Positions 16,137-24,168 of a stretch of DNA of 34,808 bases are shown one piece after another. The position numbers and the translations under genes were made by a program. The stretch's first letter is position 1; each line of letters starts with the position of its first letter. Origin of the DNA: Pseudomonadota bacterium (GTDB lineage: Bacteria; Pseudomonadota; Alphaproteobacteria; Sphingomonadales; SMXR01); NCBI GenBank assembly GCA_022574255.1, contig JACZSK010000021.1:1-34808 (forward strand), given 5' to 3'. Under the pieces are notes generated by a model that was given only the letters and a program-made list of their open reading frames with translations, was not told the origin of the DNA and did no database searches.

Positions 16137-16275
16137 GTTGCCATTTTTACGCGCGCAAAGCATTGCATTGCGCACCAACATCCCGGTTTTTCAAGAATTT
16201 TCCCCGAATCCAGAACCCCCTCGAACAGAAACAACCGTAGTGACAACTATTAATTGCAACAGGCAATCACCTACA

Positions 16276-16298
16276 TGCATATATGCAAATGTTTGCAT
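16276..16298. promoter_or_regulatory. overlapping palindromes, candidate operator
   Basis: TGCATATATGCA (16276-16287) is a perfect 12-bp palindrome and ATGCAAATGTTTGCAT (16283-16298) a perfect 7-bp inverted repeat with a 2-base centre; they share five bases. Such clustering is uncommon in this GC-rich sequence and fits a dimeric repressor or activator site for either divergent gene. The regulator is unknown. Confidence 0.45.
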
Positions 16299-16324
16299 GA
16301 TCAACGGGCTGCGGCGCAGAATTT

Positions 16325-16333
16325 ATGGTTAAC
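16325..16333. promoter_or_regulatory. ATGGTTAAC motif (CtrA-like candidate)
   Basis: Same nine bases as at 2470-2478 and close to the 2753-2760 site. All three are in intergenic DNA in front of genes. Possible CtrA-type site; inference only. Confidence 0.22.
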
Positions 16334-16676
16334 GTCTTGTTATCCAACACTATCAAGCTGTTGGAAGTGTTCAGGCGCGGCGAAATTCACGGAAATTCAG
16401 ACGCGCGGCGACGGGTAATACCGATAATCTGAATTTCTCCTGCCGTCTGGCTGCGATGAGTCGCTGGCCGATACTGCGCTATTCCCGGTCACTCACTTGC
16501 CGCACCAAGCCATCCTCAAGTCATGCATTGTGAATTGCACCGAATTGCGGCATATGTGCTGGCCTGATGGCAATAACCGCTGCCGGGAGGCAGGCCCTGA
16601 TGACAGCCACTGCAACCGGTCTGCTGTGCCGCGACGACGCAAAAATGCCATACGGCAGATGCCCCGGATGCTTGTG

Positions 16677-17933
16677 ATGACCCACAAAACCTATGGATTT
16701 CGGCGCTGGCTGCCGTTCGCCATCGTCAGCGCCGTCTTTTTCCACATCACGGGCTCCACCTTCACCTCGCTGGGCGTGGTGCTGCCATTCATGATCGAGG
16801 ATATGTCCTGGAACTGGTCCCGGGCGGGAGCCGGCTTTTCCTTGCTGGCGCTGATGGTTGGCCTGGCGTCAACGGTACCCGTCTGGACCCTGCGAAAGTT
16901 TGGCATACGGGCGACCTTTGCCGCCGGCGGTCTCTTGATGGCCAGCGGGTTTGCCCTCTTGGCCCTGACCCAGGGCCTGAACCAATATTTTCTCGCCATG
17001 GGGCTCCTGGGCGTCGGCTATACGCTGTGCTGCATGGTCCCCGCCATCCATATGATCAACAACTGGCTGCCTGACAGGCGGTCCTTCGCCATTGGCCTAT
17101 ACATGACCATTGGCGGCCTCGGCGGCGTCGCCGGACCGATAATTGTCACCAGCATCATCGGCGCAACGGATTCATGGCGCGTGCATTGGTGGGCGATGGC
17201 AGCATCCATCCTTCTTCTGGTGCTGATCGCCGCCATATTCGTGCGCAGCCAACCGCCCGAAATGCGGGCCGGCAGCGAAAATTTCACGCCGCCCAGGGAA
17301 GAAAAACGCTCGCACCGCGTATTCAAGGCGGAAAGCGACTGGCATTTCCACGAGCTGGTTCGTACGCCCCAGTTCCATGTGATCGTAGCCTCCCTGACAA
17401 TAACGCTGCTATGCGGCCTGACCGCCAACAGCTGGGCGGTTACTCATATGGTTTCCCTGGGTATTCCACTGACCATGGCCGCAGGGGCGTTGAGCGCCCA
17501 CGCCGCTATCAATTCCCTGTCACGGGCACTGGGCGGTGTTCTGGGGACACGCATCGACCCCAAATGGCTGTTGGTGTCCGGTCTGGCAGCGGAAATTGTC
17601 GGCATGCTGGCCTTGTCCGTGGCCGACGATCCGGCGACCATGTTGCTGTTCGCTCTTTTTGAAGGCTACGGCTTTGGTATGTGCCTGTTCGCGACCACCG
17701 TTTTGCTGGTCAATTATTTTGGCGCCAGCGACACCCCCGAGAGCTTGGGAACAATGAACCTGATTACCACGCTCGCCATGGTGGGGCCGGTGCTGGCCGG
17801 TTTCGTCAGCGATACTTTTGGCAGCTTTGCCGGCGCCTTCCAGGGATATTCCGTCATCCTGTTCGCGATTCTCGTCGCGGCGGTCATGATGAAGCCCCCC
17901 CGGAAAACTCCAGCCGCTTCCGATCCGCATTGA
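16677..17933 (+). CDS. MFS transporter
   Basis: Inner-membrane major facilitator superfamily permease of about 418 aa with 12 predicted helices in two halves. The first helix is WLPFAIVSAVFFHITGS; the loop between helices 2 and 3 carries RKFGIRATFAAGG, a position typical of the MFS G-x-x-x-D/R-R-x-G motif; a cytoplasmic middle loop (~190-225) is rich in charge. The pattern is like the oxalate/monocarboxylate or cyanate-type families, but the substrate cannot be told. The ORF begins at 16497; I choose the ATG at 16677 (MTHKTYGFRRW) because it places the first helix near the N-terminus, though its Shine-Dalgarno is weak and starts at 16659 or 16668 are possible. It is convergent with the next minus-strand gene. 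Confidence 0.8.
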   Translation: MTHKTYGFRRWLPFAIVSAVFFHITGSTFTSLGVVLPFMIEDMSWNWSRAGAGFSLLALMVGLASTVPVWTLRKFGIRATFAAGGLLMASGFALLALTQGLNQYFLAMGLLGVGYTLCCMVPAIHMINNWLPDRRSFAIGLYMTIGGLGGVAGPIIVTSIIGATDSWRVHWWAMAASILLLVLIAAIFVRSQPPEMRAGSENFTPPREEKRSHRVFKAESDWHFHELVRTPQFHVIVASLTITLLCGLTANSWAVTHMVSLGIPLTMAAGALSAHAAINSLSRALGGVLGTRIDPKWLLVSGLAAEIVGMLALSVADDPATMLLFALFEGYGFGMCLFATTVLLVNYFGASDTPESLGTMNLITTLAMVGPVLAGFVSDTFGSFAGAFQGYSVILFAILVAAVMMKPPRKTPAASDPH

Positions 17934-18029
17934 GATTTTGCGCCAAGGCAGAAGCTATAGCTTTGTGCCCGCTCTGTACGGCGCCGCGCGGCCAAGGCAA
18001 GTTTTCAATTTATTTGGACACCAGCCGGC

Positions 18030-18770
18030 TTAACAACCGGTCCTGTTTTCAATCATGTCGAACAGCTTTCCCGCGCCCCGGTCCATGTAAGGGCTTCGCC
18101 AACTGACCTTACCGGGCAGGATGTCCAGGAACGGATTCATGCCCATTTCCCTGAATTTCGCATGATCCCGCCGGGCGCCATCGGCCCATTCGATTTCCGG
18201 CGCGCCCGCGATCTGGACGATGCACAGGCCCCTGAGGGCCTGGTATTTCTCTTCGCCTGGCGCCCAGACATGGCCCGGGATCGCCAGTATCGACAGGAAA
18301 TAGTCCGGGTAGAATGCGGCAACCTGAAAGGCAGACAGGCCGCCAACGCCAACGCCCGCCAAATGAAACCGGTTATCCCTGATCTTGAAGTGAATTTTAA
18401 TGCGTTCAAGGAACTCCGGAATGCGGGTCCAGTTGCCTTCAATAAACGTGAGCCCGGGAGATTGCGGGCTGATGATCAAGTACCCCCTGGCTTCGGCTTC
18501 AGCCTGCCAATAATGCTTGAGGCCCCAGCCAACGCTTACTGACTGCTGATCCCCTCCAGGAAAGGCCAAAATCGCCGGAAGTGCTTTCTTCCCGTCATAT
18601 CCGTCAGGCGTGACAACGCTGTAAATAATCTCGCTGCCGTCCGACAATAGAAGGCTCTTCTTTTCGACCTTGGCTACCGCTGCGGTATTGCCGAAAATCA
18701 GCGCGATGCCCATCACTGCCGCCGCAATGGCAACGAGGGAGCGCGGGGTGATTATCTGGTGGCGGGGCAT
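18030..18770 (-). CDS. alpha/beta-hydrolase-fold protein lacking the nucleophile serine
   Basis: An exported protein of 246 aa with a signal sequence (LVAIAAAVMGIALIFGNTAAVA), starting at the ATG at 18770; the track's 18887 start adds residues with no meaning. The body resembles PHB-depolymerase/esterase-like alpha/beta hydrolases: SVVTPDGYDGKKALPAILAFPGGDQ, then YLIISPQSPG and FHLAGVGVGGLSAFQVAAFYPDYF. The last segment is the nucleophile elbow, normally GxSxG, but here GVGVGG: the serine position is Gly (GGC where AGC would give Ser). Catalysis by the usual mechanism is therefore unlikely; a binding role or decay is possible. It lies 79 bases after the MATE gene and may share its transcript. 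Confidence 0.65.
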   Translation of the reverse strand: MPRHQIITPRSLVAIAAAVMGIALIFGNTAAVAKVEKKSLLLSDGSEIIYSVVTPDGYDGKKALPAILAFPGGDQQSVSVGWGLKHYWQAEAEARGYLIISPQSPGLTFIEGNWTRIPEFLERIKIHFKIRDNRFHLAGVGVGGLSAFQVAAFYPDYFLSILAIPGHVWAPGEEKYQALRGLCIVQIAGAPEIEWADGARRDHAKFREMGMNPFLDILPGKVSWRSPYMDRGAGKLFDMIENRTGC

Positions 18771-18849
18771 AAAAATGGCAACCTTCCGGGAGAGGGAGCT
18801 CAAGTTAAACCAGCCTGAAACTGCGCGCAAGGCACCCAGGGTCCGGACC

Positions 18850-20208
18850 CTAAGGCCTAATCCGGATGTCGGCGGGGAAATGCGCACGGTACCAGTAATA
18901 GGCCATGCCCCCAGCCACCAGGTTGGACAGCGCCGAAGCGATGGCGACGCCCTGAAAGCCCATATATCTGGCCCCCAGATAGCTCAGCGGGACATAGATC
19001 GCCAGCAGCTTGACGGTGAAAAAAATCACATTGGGCCGGGGCTGGCCCAGCGCATTATAGGCGGCCGCGACAATCCGGATAATGGCAAAGAAACAGAAGG
19101 TTACGGGCACGATGATCAGGTAAATCGCAGTCGCTTCTATAATACCGGGATCAGTCTGGAACCGGGCGCCAATCCAATGCGCGAAAACGCCGAGGAACAG
19201 GGCCACCAACAAGCCGTACCCGACCGAGAAGCCCAGCGCCAGACGCATGGCCAGATGAATCCGCTCGCCCCGGCCAGCCCCGTAATTCTGTCCCACAAAG
19301 GGACCGATGATGACCGAGAGGGCATGCGGCACGATCAGCGCCAGAGCTTCAATGCGTATGGCCACGCCAAAGCCGGCAACCGCCTCTTCGCCCAGGTCCG
19401 AGACGATCCAGATGACAACGACCAGGGCCACGGGGGTTGCCAGGTTGGTCAATGCAGATGGAAGGCCAACATGCAATATGGTGCGCCAGTGCGCCGTCAT
19501 TTCAGCCAGTTCAGGCCAACGGAAATCGATCATCCGCTCGCGGAAAATCATGAAATAGCCGGCCAGCAGGGTGCCCACCAGATTAGCGCCCAGCGTCGCC
19601 CAGGCAGCGCCGGCGAAGCCCAACTCCGGCGCCCCCCAAAGGCCGAAGATAAGCAATGGATCGAGGACGATATTGACCACGGCTATCACGATCATGACCA
19701 GGCTGGCCGCCCCCGACAGGCCCTTGGCGCGCAGGCAGGCGGTGCTGGCCATGGGAAATGCCAGCAGCAGCGCGGCCGCATACCAGATGACCATATATTG
19801 GCGCACGAAGACCATGGTCTCCGGCATAGCCCCCATCAGGCGGAAGACCGGTTCAATGCTGGCCAGCCCCGCAATGGTCATGGCGGCGACGATCACAAGC
19901 GTCAGAAGGACTCCGTGGCTGGTGGTTTGCCTGACATGCCGCCATTCGCCGGCGCCAATGAGGCGTGCCAGAACTGCCGAGATTCCAATACCAAGCCCGA
20001 CAACAACACTGGAAAAGACGAGGGCCAGCGGGAAGACATAGGACATCGCGGCCAATTCATGGGAACCCAACTGGCCGACGAAATAGCTATCGACCAGAGG
20101 CTGCGAAATAACCGCGAACAGGCCCCAGACCATGGGCATGGTGAGCCGGACCAGAGTGCCGGCAACATTCCCCTCGGTCAGGAGGGCCTTTTCCTGCTGC
20201 TCCGCCAA
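18850..20208 (-). CDS. MATE family efflux transporter
   Basis: Inner-membrane multidrug/toxin extrusion transporter using an ion gradient. Two MatE repeats of six helices are visible; the first opens with LLTEGNVAGTLVRLTMPMVWG, followed by QPLVDSYFVGQLGSHELAA, the conserved helix 1-2 region, and the second with LPSALTNLATPVALVVV and VAGFGVAIRIEALALI, then IGPFVGQNYGAGR, a strong family signature. No ATG fits the start. I use TTG at 20208 (LAEQQEKALLTEG), which has GGAG 8 bases upstream and gives the usual short N-terminus and 452 aa; a TTG at 20247 with AAGGA is nearly as good. The track's 20382 start would overlap the upstream oxidoreductase gene by 116 bases. Substrate unknown. Confidence 0.88.
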   Translation of the reverse strand: MAEQQEKALLTEGNVAGTLVRLTMPMVWGLFAVISQPLVDSYFVGQLGSHELAAMSYVFPLALVFSSVVVGLGIGISAVLARLIGAGEWRHVRQTTSHGVLLTLVIVAAMTIAGLASIEPVFRLMGAMPETMVFVRQYMVIWYAAALLLAFPMASTACLRAKGLSGAASLVMIVIAVVNIVLDPLLIFGLWGAPELGFAGAAWATLGANLVGTLLAGYFMIFRERMIDFRWPELAEMTAHWRTILHVGLPSALTNLATPVALVVVIWIVSDLGEEAVAGFGVAIRIEALALIVPHALSVIIGPFVGQNYGAGRGERIHLAMRLALGFSVGYGLLVALFLGVFAHWIGARFQTDPGIIEATAIYLIIVPVTFCFFAIIRIVAAAYNALGQPRPNVIFFTVKLLAIYVPLSYLGARYMGFQGVAIASALSNLVAGGMAYYWYRAHFPADIRIRP

Positions 20209-20266
20209 ATTGACTGCTCCGTCAATGAATTCGCACCGCTGCTGCAATAGATTCCTTGCGCCGCTT

Positions 20267-21568
20267 TCAGGCCAGAACCGTCCCGCTGCCTTCCGTGTGA
20301 CTGTCGCGCTTTCGGGAAAAGAAACCCAGATCGATGGATCGTCCCAGATGGGGCAGATCGAACCGCACCGGATCATTGTCATGGTCGTGACCGGATTCGC
20401 AAGCCAGAATCAATTCCGCCATCAAGGCGCCGATCACTGGCGCATTCTTGAACTGATTGCCGCTGGTGCCAATCGCCATATAGAAACCCGGCAGTGACGA
20501 CTTGTCATAGACCGGCACCCAGTCGTCGGTCGCGTCATAAAGCCCGACAACGCCCTGCGCGGTATTGGGTATTCCCAAGCCGGGAAATCTCTGTGCGGTC
20601 CGCCACACCTGGCGCGTCCACTGCTCGGTAAAACCCTGGTTATATTCGTCGGCGTCCACATAATCCTTGCCGTCACATTCAGGGTCCAGGCTGCCGATCA
20701 GCATATGGCCCTCGCCTTCGGGACGGAAATAGACTCCGGCATCGCCATCGGCGATAACGCAACCGCCATGCTGCGGATCAAAATTCTCTGGTGCGGGAAT
20801 ATGGGCCACCTCGTGGCGCATTGGCCGCGTGGCCATGGCAATATCTGCGGTGACACCAGCCAAGGCGTTGACTTGGGAGGAATGAGGCCCCGCAACATTG
20901 ACCACGATTGGCGCGCTGACGGACTCGCCCGAAGCAGTCAAAATACCACCCGCCCGGCCATCCGGCTGATTGATCGCGGTGACCGGCAGATTGAAACGGA
21001 AGACGGCGCCAAGTGCCTCCGCCGCCCGCTGCAGGTTATGTGCGGCAAGCTGCGGATCGCCCACATACCCGGCCTCGGGAATAAACAATCCGCCCGATAA
21101 CGGGGTCTCGTTGGCCACGCCAAAGGCGGGGTCGCCAGGCAGCTTCGGTGGTCCGAAAGACTGAAGCGTGATTGTCGGCATGCGCTGGCGGATATCATCG
21201 GGTGACAGGTATTCGAAGGGCACGCCAACCTCGCGCATGGCCAGCACGCTGGGCGCAAACCGCTCCTTGTCGCCCTCGCCCATCAGCACAAGTATTCCGC
21301 ATTCGACATATTCGGCGAACCCACTTTCGTCCGCCGCATCCAGAAAATCCGCCCAACGGGTCCATTGATGGCGCGCTTCATGGGCCAGCGCACAGGTCTC
21401 CATGGCTGAGTAGAAAGGCCGGATTACGGCGGAGGAATTGGATGTAGAGCCATAACCGGCGGCCGGAAGGGCATCCACATTCAATGTGCGGCATCCCGCC
21501 CGCGACAGCCCAAGAGCAACGGATGTCCCGATAACGCCGGCGCCAATTATGATGGCATCAAAATCCAT
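20267..21568 (-). CDS. FAD-dependent oxidoreductase, DAO (sarcosine/glycine oxidase-like) family
   Basis: Flavoenzyme of the D-amino-acid-oxidase/sarcosine-oxidase fold, 433 aa. The N-terminus is a Rossmann FAD site, DAIIIGAGVIGTSVALGLSRAG, followed by the STSNSSAVIRPFYS segment that contacts the flavin in this family. Later parts include VVNVAGPHSSQVNALAG, VYFRPEGEGHMLIGSLDPE and the C-terminal FYMAIGTSGNQFKNAPVIGALMAELI. It probably oxidises a secondary or tertiary amine such as an N-methylated amino acid, but the substrate is a guess. The ATG at 21568 places the GxGxxG motif at residue ~8 and has AAGGG upstream; the track's 21622 start extends through an 18-base tandem repeat. The MATE gene follows after 58 bases. 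Confidence 0.85.
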   Translation of the reverse strand: MDFDAIIIGAGVIGTSVALGLSRAGCRTLNVDALPAAGYGSTSNSSAVIRPFYSAMETCALAHEARHQWTRWADFLDAADESGFAEYVECGILVLMGEGDKERFAPSVLAMREVGVPFEYLSPDDIRQRMPTITLQSFGPPKLPGDPAFGVANETPLSGGLFIPEAGYVGDPQLAAHNLQRAAEALGAVFRFNLPVTAINQPDGRAGGILTASGESVSAPIVVNVAGPHSSQVNALAGVTADIAMATRPMRHEVAHIPAPENFDPQHGGCVIADGDAGVYFRPEGEGHMLIGSLDPECDGKDYVDADEYNQGFTEQWTRQVWRTAQRFPGLGIPNTAQGVVGLYDATDDWVPVYDKSSLPGFYMAIGTSGNQFKNAPVIGALMAELILACESGHDHDNDPVRFDLPHLGRSIDLGFFSRKRDSHTEGSGTVLA

Positions 21569-21581
21569 GGTCCGGCCCTTT

Positions 21582-21617
21582 CCTGTGGCGAAGTCCGAGC
21601 CTGTGGCGAATTCCGAG
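21582..21617. repeat. 18-bp tandem duplication in the leader of the oxidoreductase gene
   Basis: CCTGTGGCGAAGTCCGAG (21582-21599) is followed directly by CCTGTGGCGAATTCCGAG (21600-21617), differing at one base. It lies 14 bases upstream of the chosen start codon on the minus strand and would encode SEFATG/SDFATG if translation began further up. Confidence 0.85.
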
Positions 21618-21666
21618 CGCATGGTCGGCGAGCGGGTTTCGGAAAACGGAGCAGAAGCAGGATATC

Positions 21667-23652
21667 CTACTCTCTTGCGGGAACCACGAGAGAGAGTCTG
21701 GCTTCTTTTCGGCGCTCAACGAACTTCTCCATCGGCGGTTTATAGCCAGCCACGAGGCGCTCGACAATTATCCTCAGCTCTGCTTCATCGCCAGCAGATA
21801 TTGCTTCCTTCATTTTCTCGAGGAATGGCGTCAGCTCATGCCAGGCAAGGAATTTTTCCTCGGCTTTCATGATCGCGGGATGATCCGTACCGGAGAAATT
21901 ATCGTCGATAAACAGCTCTTCGTAGAGCTTTTCCCCTGGTCTTAGCCCGGTGACCTGTATCTCGATGTCGCCATCGGGATTTTCTTCGTCGGCAATGGTC
22001 AGTCCGCTGTGGACAATCATGCGCGTGGCCAGGTCAAATATTTTTACCGGCTCGCCCATTTCAAGGACAAACACCTCTCCCCCCCGCGCCATGGCGCTGG
22101 CCTGCAAAACCAGTTGTGCCGCTTCGGGTATGGTCATGAAATACCGGGTGACTTCCTTGTGCGTAAGGGTGATGGGGCCGCCTTCTTGAATCTGCTTGCG
22201 GAAAAGAGGCACGACCGAGCCGGCAGAATCCAGCACATTACCGAACCGAACCATCGTAAATTTGGTCTCTTCCGCCCTGGAGGAGCGCAGACGGCCCGCC
22301 TCACGCTCCGCGTCCATTGCCTGCAAAACCATTTCAGCAAGCCGTTTGCTCGCCCCCATGATATTTGTCGGGCGCACCGCCTTGTCGGTGGAAATCAGAA
22401 CGAATTTTTCAACGCCGGCGGCGGATGCGGCACGAGCGCAATTCAACGTACCGAACAGATTGTTTTGCATGCCGCTGAAAATGTTGTTCTCGACCAGCGG
22501 CACATGTTTGTAAGCGGCGGCATGGTATAAGGTTTGGGTCTCGCACCGGCGCAGCTGATTTTCCACTGCGCGCTGATCCGCGCAATTGCACAGAATAGTC
22601 ACCAGCTCGGTATCCAGGTCGTCTTGCGCGATCCAGGTCGAAAGCTCTTGTTCGATCGAATAAAGCGCGAATTCAGAATTATCCAGAAGTGCCAGCCGCG
22701 CGACGCCGGCGCGCACCGCCTGGCGGCACAACTCCGAGCCAATCGACCCACCAGCACCGGTCACCATTATGGATTTGCCCTTCACCCGGGCATGCAACAG
22801 GGCTTCCACCGGCGCCCGCTTCTCGCGCCACAAGAGATCATCCACCCGAACGTCCCGGAGCTGGCTAACGGTAACCTTGCCGTCCAGCAGTTGGTCCACA
22901 CCGGGCACAACCTTGATTCTGACGCTTACCCCGGACAAACTCTCCAATATCTGTTTGCGGCGTCGCCTGGTAAGGGACGGCATCGCCAGTATCAGAGTGT
23001 CTATCCTGAGACGGCCAACGAGGCGGTCGATCTGGTCCGGCGAAAAAATACTGCGCCCCTGGATGGTGCGCCCCTGCCATTTGGGATCGTCATCGAGAAA
23101 GGCCACCACACGGAAACCAGGGGAATCGTGCATACCGTAAAAAAGTTGCATTCCGCCCTGCCCCGCACCATAAATCGCGACGCGCTCCGGGCCTTCGCCC
23201 TTGGTTCGCAGCGCCGAGTGAATTACGGATTTCGCAATCATCCGCGCGCCCGTTGTGCAGATCGTTACCGTCGCCCAGAGAAACCCGGCAATTGTCGATG
23301 GCAGGCTCTCGGCGAACAGGTATTCGGCGATCAGCCCGCTGCAAATAACCGCCGCCGCGACAGCCCCGGCAGACCTGTAAAGCATTTCCTCGCCGGCATA
23401 GCGCAGAACCTGGCTATAGAGCCCGGAGCTGGCGAACAGGATTATCAGGATCAGTTGGCCGAGAACCAGATTGCCAAAATAGGGCGACGAGATACCGGGC
23501 AAAACCAGAGCACCAGCATGCATCGCCAATATCAAATAAGCGCAACCCAAAAACACGGCCACGTCGGCCAGCGCCGTCAAAACCTGCTTTACGGGTCTGG
23601 GCAGCAAAACAGCCTGCCTTATGGCAGATGACCGGAATCGCGGCACTTTCAC
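21667..23652 (-). CDS. FlaA1/WbpM-type nucleoside-diphosphate-sugar 4,6-dehydratase
   Basis: Membrane-anchored UDP-GlcNAc-type 4,6-dehydratase that starts synthesis of deoxy-amino sugars for surface glycans. At 661 aa it has the long form: four membrane helices within residues ~25-140, a CoA-binding-like Rossmann domain (VAIYGAGQGGMQL, ~158-170), then the CapD catalytic domain with IMVTGAGGSIGSELCRQ (~295-311). Active-site elements are LISTDKAVRPTNIMGASKR (~419-437), where Met432 replaces the usual SDR tyrosine and Lys436 follows, as reported for WbpM. Also visible: YHAAAYKHVPLVE and GLRPGEKLYEEL. The start is GTG at 23652 behind AAGGAG. No glycosyltransferases flank it, so the rest of the glycan pathway is elsewhere. 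Confidence 0.92.
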   Translation of the reverse strand: MKVPRFRSSAIRQAVLLPRPVKQVLTALADVAVFLGCAYLILAMHAGALVLPGISSPYFGNLVLGQLILIILFASSGLYSQVLRYAGEEMLYRSAGAVAAAVICSGLIAEYLFAESLPSTIAGFLWATVTICTTGARMIAKSVIHSALRTKGEGPERVAIYGAGQGGMQLFYGMHDSPGFRVVAFLDDDPKWQGRTIQGRSIFSPDQIDRLVGRLRIDTLILAMPSLTRRRRKQILESLSGVSVRIKVVPGVDQLLDGKVTVSQLRDVRVDDLLWREKRAPVEALLHARVKGKSIMVTGAGGSIGSELCRQAVRAGVARLALLDNSEFALYSIEQELSTWIAQDDLDTELVTILCNCADQRAVENQLRRCETQTLYHAAAYKHVPLVENNIFSGMQNNLFGTLNCARAASAAGVEKFVLISTDKAVRPTNIMGASKRLAEMVLQAMDAEREAGRLRSSRAEETKFTMVRFGNVLDSAGSVVPLFRKQIQEGGPITLTHKEVTRYFMTIPEAAQLVLQASAMARGGEVFVLEMGEPVKIFDLATRMIVHSGLTIADEENPDGDIEIQVTGLRPGEKLYEELFIDDNFSGTDHPAIMKAEEKFLAWHELTPFLEKMKEAISAGDEAELRIIVERLVAGYKPPMEKFVERRKEARLSLVVPARE

Positions 23653-23754
23653 GCGAAATTCTCTCCTTAATCCGGGATACAGCGATCATTTGTAACCCGG
23701 CTCCGAAATAAGGCAAGGCTTCAAAAGAAATTCGGCGAGTCGCTGCGCTTCTGA

Positions 23755-23760
23755 TATAGT
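23755..23760 (+). promoter_or_regulatory. possible -10 box for the small membrane gene
   Basis: TATAGT at 23755-23760 preceded 18 bases upstream by TTCGGC, a poor -35. Transcription from about 23767 would give a 56-base leader before the ATG at 23823. Weak call. Confidence 0.25.
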
Positions 23761-23822
23761 GTTGGGCGTCTTCAAATCCGCGCCGGGCTTGATCCGGACA
23801 GTCACGCAGCAACGACGGACAC

Positions 23823-24071
23823 ATGGAAACACATCTTAAAGAGATATTGTTCGCTGCCGGCTGTGCGGCCATATATTTGTCAGTTCTGGTCCTGCTGACC
23901 CAGCGCCAGGCGCGCCGGTACGACATGCCGGTCGGCTACCACTGGCGCGGAATGGTTGGCATTTCCGTGGTCGCGGGCCTGCTGACAGTGACGATTATCC
24001 ATACGCTGGGCGTGGCGCCAATCGACATACCCCCGGAAATAGGGGATTTTCAGGTCTTGCCGGAAGGATAG
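23823..24071 (+). CDS. small two-helix membrane protein, unknown function
   Basis: An 82-aa protein I do not recognise. Two hydrophobic helices are clear: ~8-26 (ILFAAGCAAIYLSVLVLLT) and ~44-63 (MVGISVVAGLLTVTIIHTLGV), joined by a basic loop (QRQARRYDMPVGYHWRG) that would be cytoplasmic, with an acidic tail ending in VLPEG. The ATG has only a weak GGAC-type ribosome site. It stands alone between the divergent FlaA1-type gene and the class V aminotransferase gene, with ~100 bases on the latter side. The balanced amino-acid composition and helix pattern suggest a real gene. Confidence 0.55.
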   Translation: METHLKEILFAAGCAAIYLSVLVLLTQRQARRYDMPVGYHWRGMVGISVVAGLLTVTIIHTLGVAPIDIPPEIGDFQVLPEG

Positions 24072-24168
24072 GTCGTTTTGACTTCCGATAATCTCTTTGC
24101 CGCAATGGCGAATTTGGTTATTACAGCCACATCATTTGAGCAAAAAATACGGTTAGCGGATTTTCCCG

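Larger units (their letters stand above)
16067..16676. other. ~600-bp intergenic region between divergent genes
   Basis: Lies between the secreted propeller-like gene (minus) and the MFS transporter (plus). It contains three TATTGGC repeats, an AT-rich palindromic cluster and one ATGGTTAAC motif, each listed separately. The MFS ORF can be extended left to 16497, but that 60-residue extension has no domain and looks like chance. I see no tRNA or other RNA gene. Confidence 0.5.

Noticed and set aside
16113-16298. CRISPR array
   Set aside because: The short TATTGGC repeats and palindromes have no regular 25-40 base repeat-spacer structure.
18670-20250. 526-aa plus ORF opposite the MATE gene
   Set aside because: Antisense shadow rich in H, Q, G and D; the MATE protein on the minus strand has clear family motifs.
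22534-23631. 365-aa plus ORF opposite the FlaA1-type gene
   Set aside because: Antisense shadow; the minus-strand protein has catalytic motifs throughout.
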